NCBI RefSeq assembly: GCF_014836955.1
Contig: NZ_JACSPV010000014.1
Span: 31,652-95,651, forward strand
Reading direction: 5' to 3'
Origin: Bacillus norwichensis
GTDB taxonomy: Bacteria > Bacillota > Bacilli > Bacillales > Bacillaceae_C
Length of the DNA: 64,000 nt
Below, piece by piece: positions 61,877 through 64,000 of this stretch. Position numbers and translations under genes: made by a program. Under the pieces are notes generated by a model, which saw nothing but the letters and a program-made list of their open reading frames with translations, was not told the origin of the DNA and made no database searches. The stretch's first letter is position 1. Each line of letters begins with the position of its first letter.

Positions 61877-61913
61877 TGTTTGTTCACCTCCTCACTTTCG
61901 CAAGATGTATATA

Positions 61914-61942
61914 ATCATATCGGGAGCATTATGTAAAATCAA
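61914..61942 (-). promoter_or_regulatory. Probable sigma-A promoter of ectABC
   Basis: Minus strand TTGATT (61942-61937) and TATGAT (61919-61914) with 17 bases between, about 40 bases before the ectA start. Confidence 0.7.
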
Positions 61943-62141
61943 AGCCAGCCAGGCATGTTGTAAACGATTTATTTGTAATGAGTCACGGACTGCTGGAAAT
62001 AATGACCGGTTTCCTGCAAATTCCTTCCATATGGTCTGATATAGTCCCCAATCAGAATTGATTTCAAATGCAGAAACAATTCTCTCCCCATAAAGTCTTA
62101 GGAATAGTATGATGAGTTAAAATGGAAAGGAGAGAAGCGTA

Positions 62142-62954
62142 TTGAGTGGTGGAATAGCTAAGCTTTTAAAAGAAAAGGATTATTTTTCAGCTGAAGATGA
62201 TTTGCATCGTATAAAGCAAGTTCAAGAGTTTTTGGCTGACCGGTTTGTATTCGAAAATCTGGATGTTCTGTTAAAAGTGGAGGACTCCATTACGCCTGAA
62301 TTCATTGAAGAAAAAATGCTGTTAAAGGGGCGTGGGGGGTTATGCTATGAATTGAATGCGCTGCAGCATCTTCTTTTAAAAGAACTTGGCTTTAATGTAT
62401 ATTTGACATCTGCCACTGTTGCAGCTGAAACTGGCTGGGCAACGGATCGTACCCATGTAATGAATCTTTTCTGGAAGGAAGGAAAGCTTTACTTAATTGA
62501 CAGCGGATTTGGGAGTAACCTGCCGCTTCAGCCTGTAGAATTGGACGGGCCATCTGTGACTTCGCCGGCCGGGAGCTTTCGACTTCGAACAAGTGAAACT
62601 GAAAAAGGCACTATTGTACTTCAGACGAAAATAAATAAAGGATGGAATACACGTTATGCTTTTTTTCCTGAGAAGGCTGAATGGGATGATTTGGACCGAA
62701 TAAAAAAAGAAATTCATACGAGTTCAAAATCTGCATTTAATCGGGAATTATTGATAGCTCGACTACTGCCGAAGGCAACGCTTTCCGTGAATGAAGAGCG
62801 TCTTCAAATAAAGAGAATTGAAGGAGAAGACCAAAGAATTTTGTTTAGCACGGATCAAGAGATGCTGAAAAATATTAAAAGCAACTTTAATGAGCCAATT
62901 TACCAAGCGGCTGTTCAATATGTACAGAGAAAAGGTTTTCAAAACTCGAAATAA
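62142..62954 (+). CDS. Arylamine N-acetyltransferase
   Basis: 270 aa, TTG 62142 with GGAGAG upstream. NAT family: catalytic Cys in RGGLCYELN (about residue 69), His in RTHVMNLF and Asp in LIDSGFGSN complete the Cys-His-Asp triad. Transfers acetyl from acetyl-CoA to arylamines, hydrazines or related molecules. The conserved PLQPVEL segment follows. Transcribed divergently from ectABC. Confidence 0.92.
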   Translation: MSGGIAKLLKEKDYFSAEDDLHRIKQVQEFLADRFVFENLDVLLKVEDSITPEFIEEKMLLKGRGGLCYELNALQHLLLKELGFNVYLTSATVAAETGWATDRTHVMNLFWKEGKLYLIDSGFGSNLPLQPVELDGPSVTSPAGSFRLRTSETEKGTIVLQTKINKGWNTRYAFFPEKAEWDDLDRIKKEIHTSSKSAFNRELLIARLLPKATLSVNEERLQIKRIEGEDQRILFSTDQEMLKNIKSNFNEPIYQAAVQYVQRKGFQNSK

Positions 62955-63070
62955 ATTCGAATTGTTGTATAAGAGTTTTTCGTTGATTCTCCTGAAACGA
63001 GGAGGTGAACACTCTAATATTTTTGAAATAATCAAATATTATTAATCTCTAGGGTGACTGATAAAAAGAG

Positions 63071-63105
63071 AGCCACGATCTTTTTGGACGAGCGTGGCTT
63101 TTAGT
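63071..63105 (+). terminator. Terminator after the NAT gene
   Basis: AGCCACG with CGTGGCT forms the stem; TTTTAG follows. The stretch 63106-63451 has no gene. It holds one isolated repeat end (CTTTAACTTTATTCAG, 63135-63150) and a CGCCTGTCGCTTTTCT fragment of the second repeat family near 63373. Confidence 0.7.
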
Positions 63106-63451
63106 GAATGATGAAAGATTTTAATCAAAGGCAGCTTTAACTTTATTCAGTTACGACATACAGGAAGTATTTTTGCCGGCGGTGCCAGGATCAAGTCACA
63201 CGAAAGTTGGTTCAGGAAGATATGCCCTTGGCGGCACAGCCTATTCAAGAAAGCATATATATCCCTCGTTGCAAAGCTGCATGAAGCGACTTAAGGAAGC
63301 TTTTTACGATGAATTGAAATGAGTAGCTTTGCTATGATGGCTGGAGAACCGCCTTTTCGAAATTTGTCTCGCGCCTGTCGCTTTTCTCACATAACGTACG
63401 AGATGTTATCCGGATGAGGAGCTACCCTCATCGAATCGGGCCCCCGCCTTT

Positions 63452-63574
63452 TTACATTCCATGTCCGGGATTTTTGTTTTGTCTCGAATGGTTTCTGTTT
63501 TTTACTTTATGAGAGCCGCTTAATGGTTTGGGCTGGTTTGTTTCCTGTTTCTTTTCTTTTGATTCTTTTCCCAT
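63452..63574 (-). CDS. sspP: Small acid-soluble spore protein P
   Basis: 40 aa, ATG 63574 with GGAGGT six bases upstream. A basic, unstructured peptide: MGKESKEKKQETNQ, then KPLSGSHKVKNRNHSRQN, the hallmark of SspP, ending GHGM. It is made in the forespore and marks the organism as spore-forming. A CATACTA box lies about 20 bases upstream with GATTA 17 bases before it, a plausible sigma-G promoter. Confidence 0.88.
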   Translation of the reverse strand: MGKESKEKKQETNQPKPLSGSHKVKNRNHSRQNKNPGHGM

Positions 63575-63771
63575 TGTGACACCTCCATTCATTAGTATGT
63601 CTGCTTAGGCTGTTTTTAATCTGGGATATCTACTAGGAAATGGGAGCATATTCTATGAATGTTGAGTATCTCATGTGCTAAATCAGCCTCATGCAACGAG
63701 AGCCCGCATAACCGTAATTAAATCAATTATATGCTGTTTGAACCTCACAACTAGTTCACGTAGACTGTTAT

Positions 63772-63787
63772 ACAAAGCGCTTTCAAA
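63772..63787. promoter_or_regulatory. Candidate cre site at the right edge
   Basis: On the minus strand TTGAAAGCGCTTTGT matches the cre consensus except for G in place of the final C. The gene it might control is not in the window, so it may be chance. Confidence 0.35.
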
Positions 63788-63801
63788 TGTTATTGCTAGT
63801 T

Positions 63802-63904
63802 TTAACTTCATTCAGCAGAAGTCTCCCACTTCTGTAAGTGGTGAGATGAATGCCTATTGGTATTCCATTCAGTGGGTGTTCAAACCCCGGCTGAATAAAG
63901 TTAA
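63802..63904. repeat. 103-bp MITE-like repeat (copy C)
   Basis: Ends TTAACTTCATTCAGC (63802-63816) and GCTGAATAAAGTTAA (63890-63904) with one mismatch; interior as in copy A at 1052 and exactly the same length. The following CTCCGGCGGAT also matches copy A. No gene is seen from 63905 to the window end. Confidence 0.78.
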
Positions 63905-64000
63905 AGCCTCCGGCGGATGCCAAAGATTTTCAGAGGAAACAATCGGGCGACGTTTCTCGTCGCCACCGTCTAGAATGAAAACTGATTCTTACCTTATGCA

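Overview
The window reads as a chromosomal segment of a Gram-positive, endospore-forming member of the Bacillaceae (Bacillus in the broad sense). The basis is low-GC coding sequence with strong AGGAGG ribosome sites, a small acid-soluble spore protein gene (sspP), a Fnr regulator with the Bacillus-type C-terminal cysteine cluster, a YocH-like LysM/3D wall protein, HPr kinase, CcpA-type cre sites, S-box and glycine riboswitches, and the ectABC osmolyte operon. Genus and species cannot be fixed from the sequence alone. No rRNA, tRNA, CRISPR array, intact insertion sequence or prophage was seen.

Layout. 1-3.8 kb: end of htpG, an agmatinase-family gene, folE and a degenerate SDR gene. 4-10.3 kb: a LysM/3D wall protein; a glycine riboswitch driving an ACT-domain gene and a DUF711 gene, followed by a sodium:alanine/glycine symporter; Mn superoxide dismutase; PsiE. 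10.3-17 kb: an orphan SinI-like peptide, a divergent response regulator/7TM histidine kinase pair, two methyltransferases and several unknown or decaying genes. 17-22 kb: MOSC protein, SLC13 permease, DinB-like protein and a stand-alone, diverged HPr kinase. 22.4-25.8 kb: a ba3-type oxidase operon (subunits IIa, II, I) with a perfect Fnr box, and fnr itself. 26.6-28.7 kb: an actin-type (ParM/ParR) partition locus with a centromere-like repeat block. 28.9-36.7 kb: a C45 acyltransferase-like hydrolase with a complete oligopeptide ABC transporter and a LysR regulator. 36.9-41.3 kb: phosphatase, VWA lipoprotein, BirA-controlled bioY and a secreted aminopeptidase. 41.3-49.5 kb: a catabolic island (amino acid permease, acetamidase, dicarboxylate symporter, aminotransferase, TPP enzyme, IclR regulator). 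49.7-54.1 kb: methionine ABC transporter with two metQ genes, an S-box riboswitch and intergenic repeats. 54.1-59.5 kb: a CBS/HEPN-like protein, an M20 peptidase, and an ABC-2 exporter with a LytTR regulator fused to a dead ABC ATPase. 59.6-63.6 kb: ectABC, arylamine N-acetyltransferase and sspP.

Most of the window is ordinary core and niche-adaptation content. The points most worth following are the glycine-riboswitch/ACT/DUF711 unit, the chromosomal-looking ParMRC locus, the pseudo-ABC-LytTR regulator with its exporter, the CBS/HEPN-like protein, the diverged HPr kinase with its own cre site, the apparent AUC start of ectA, and two families of short intergenic repeats, one of which sits immediately after the stop codons of both metQ copies. 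Function assignments come from recognising motifs and family resemblance by eye; no database search was run.
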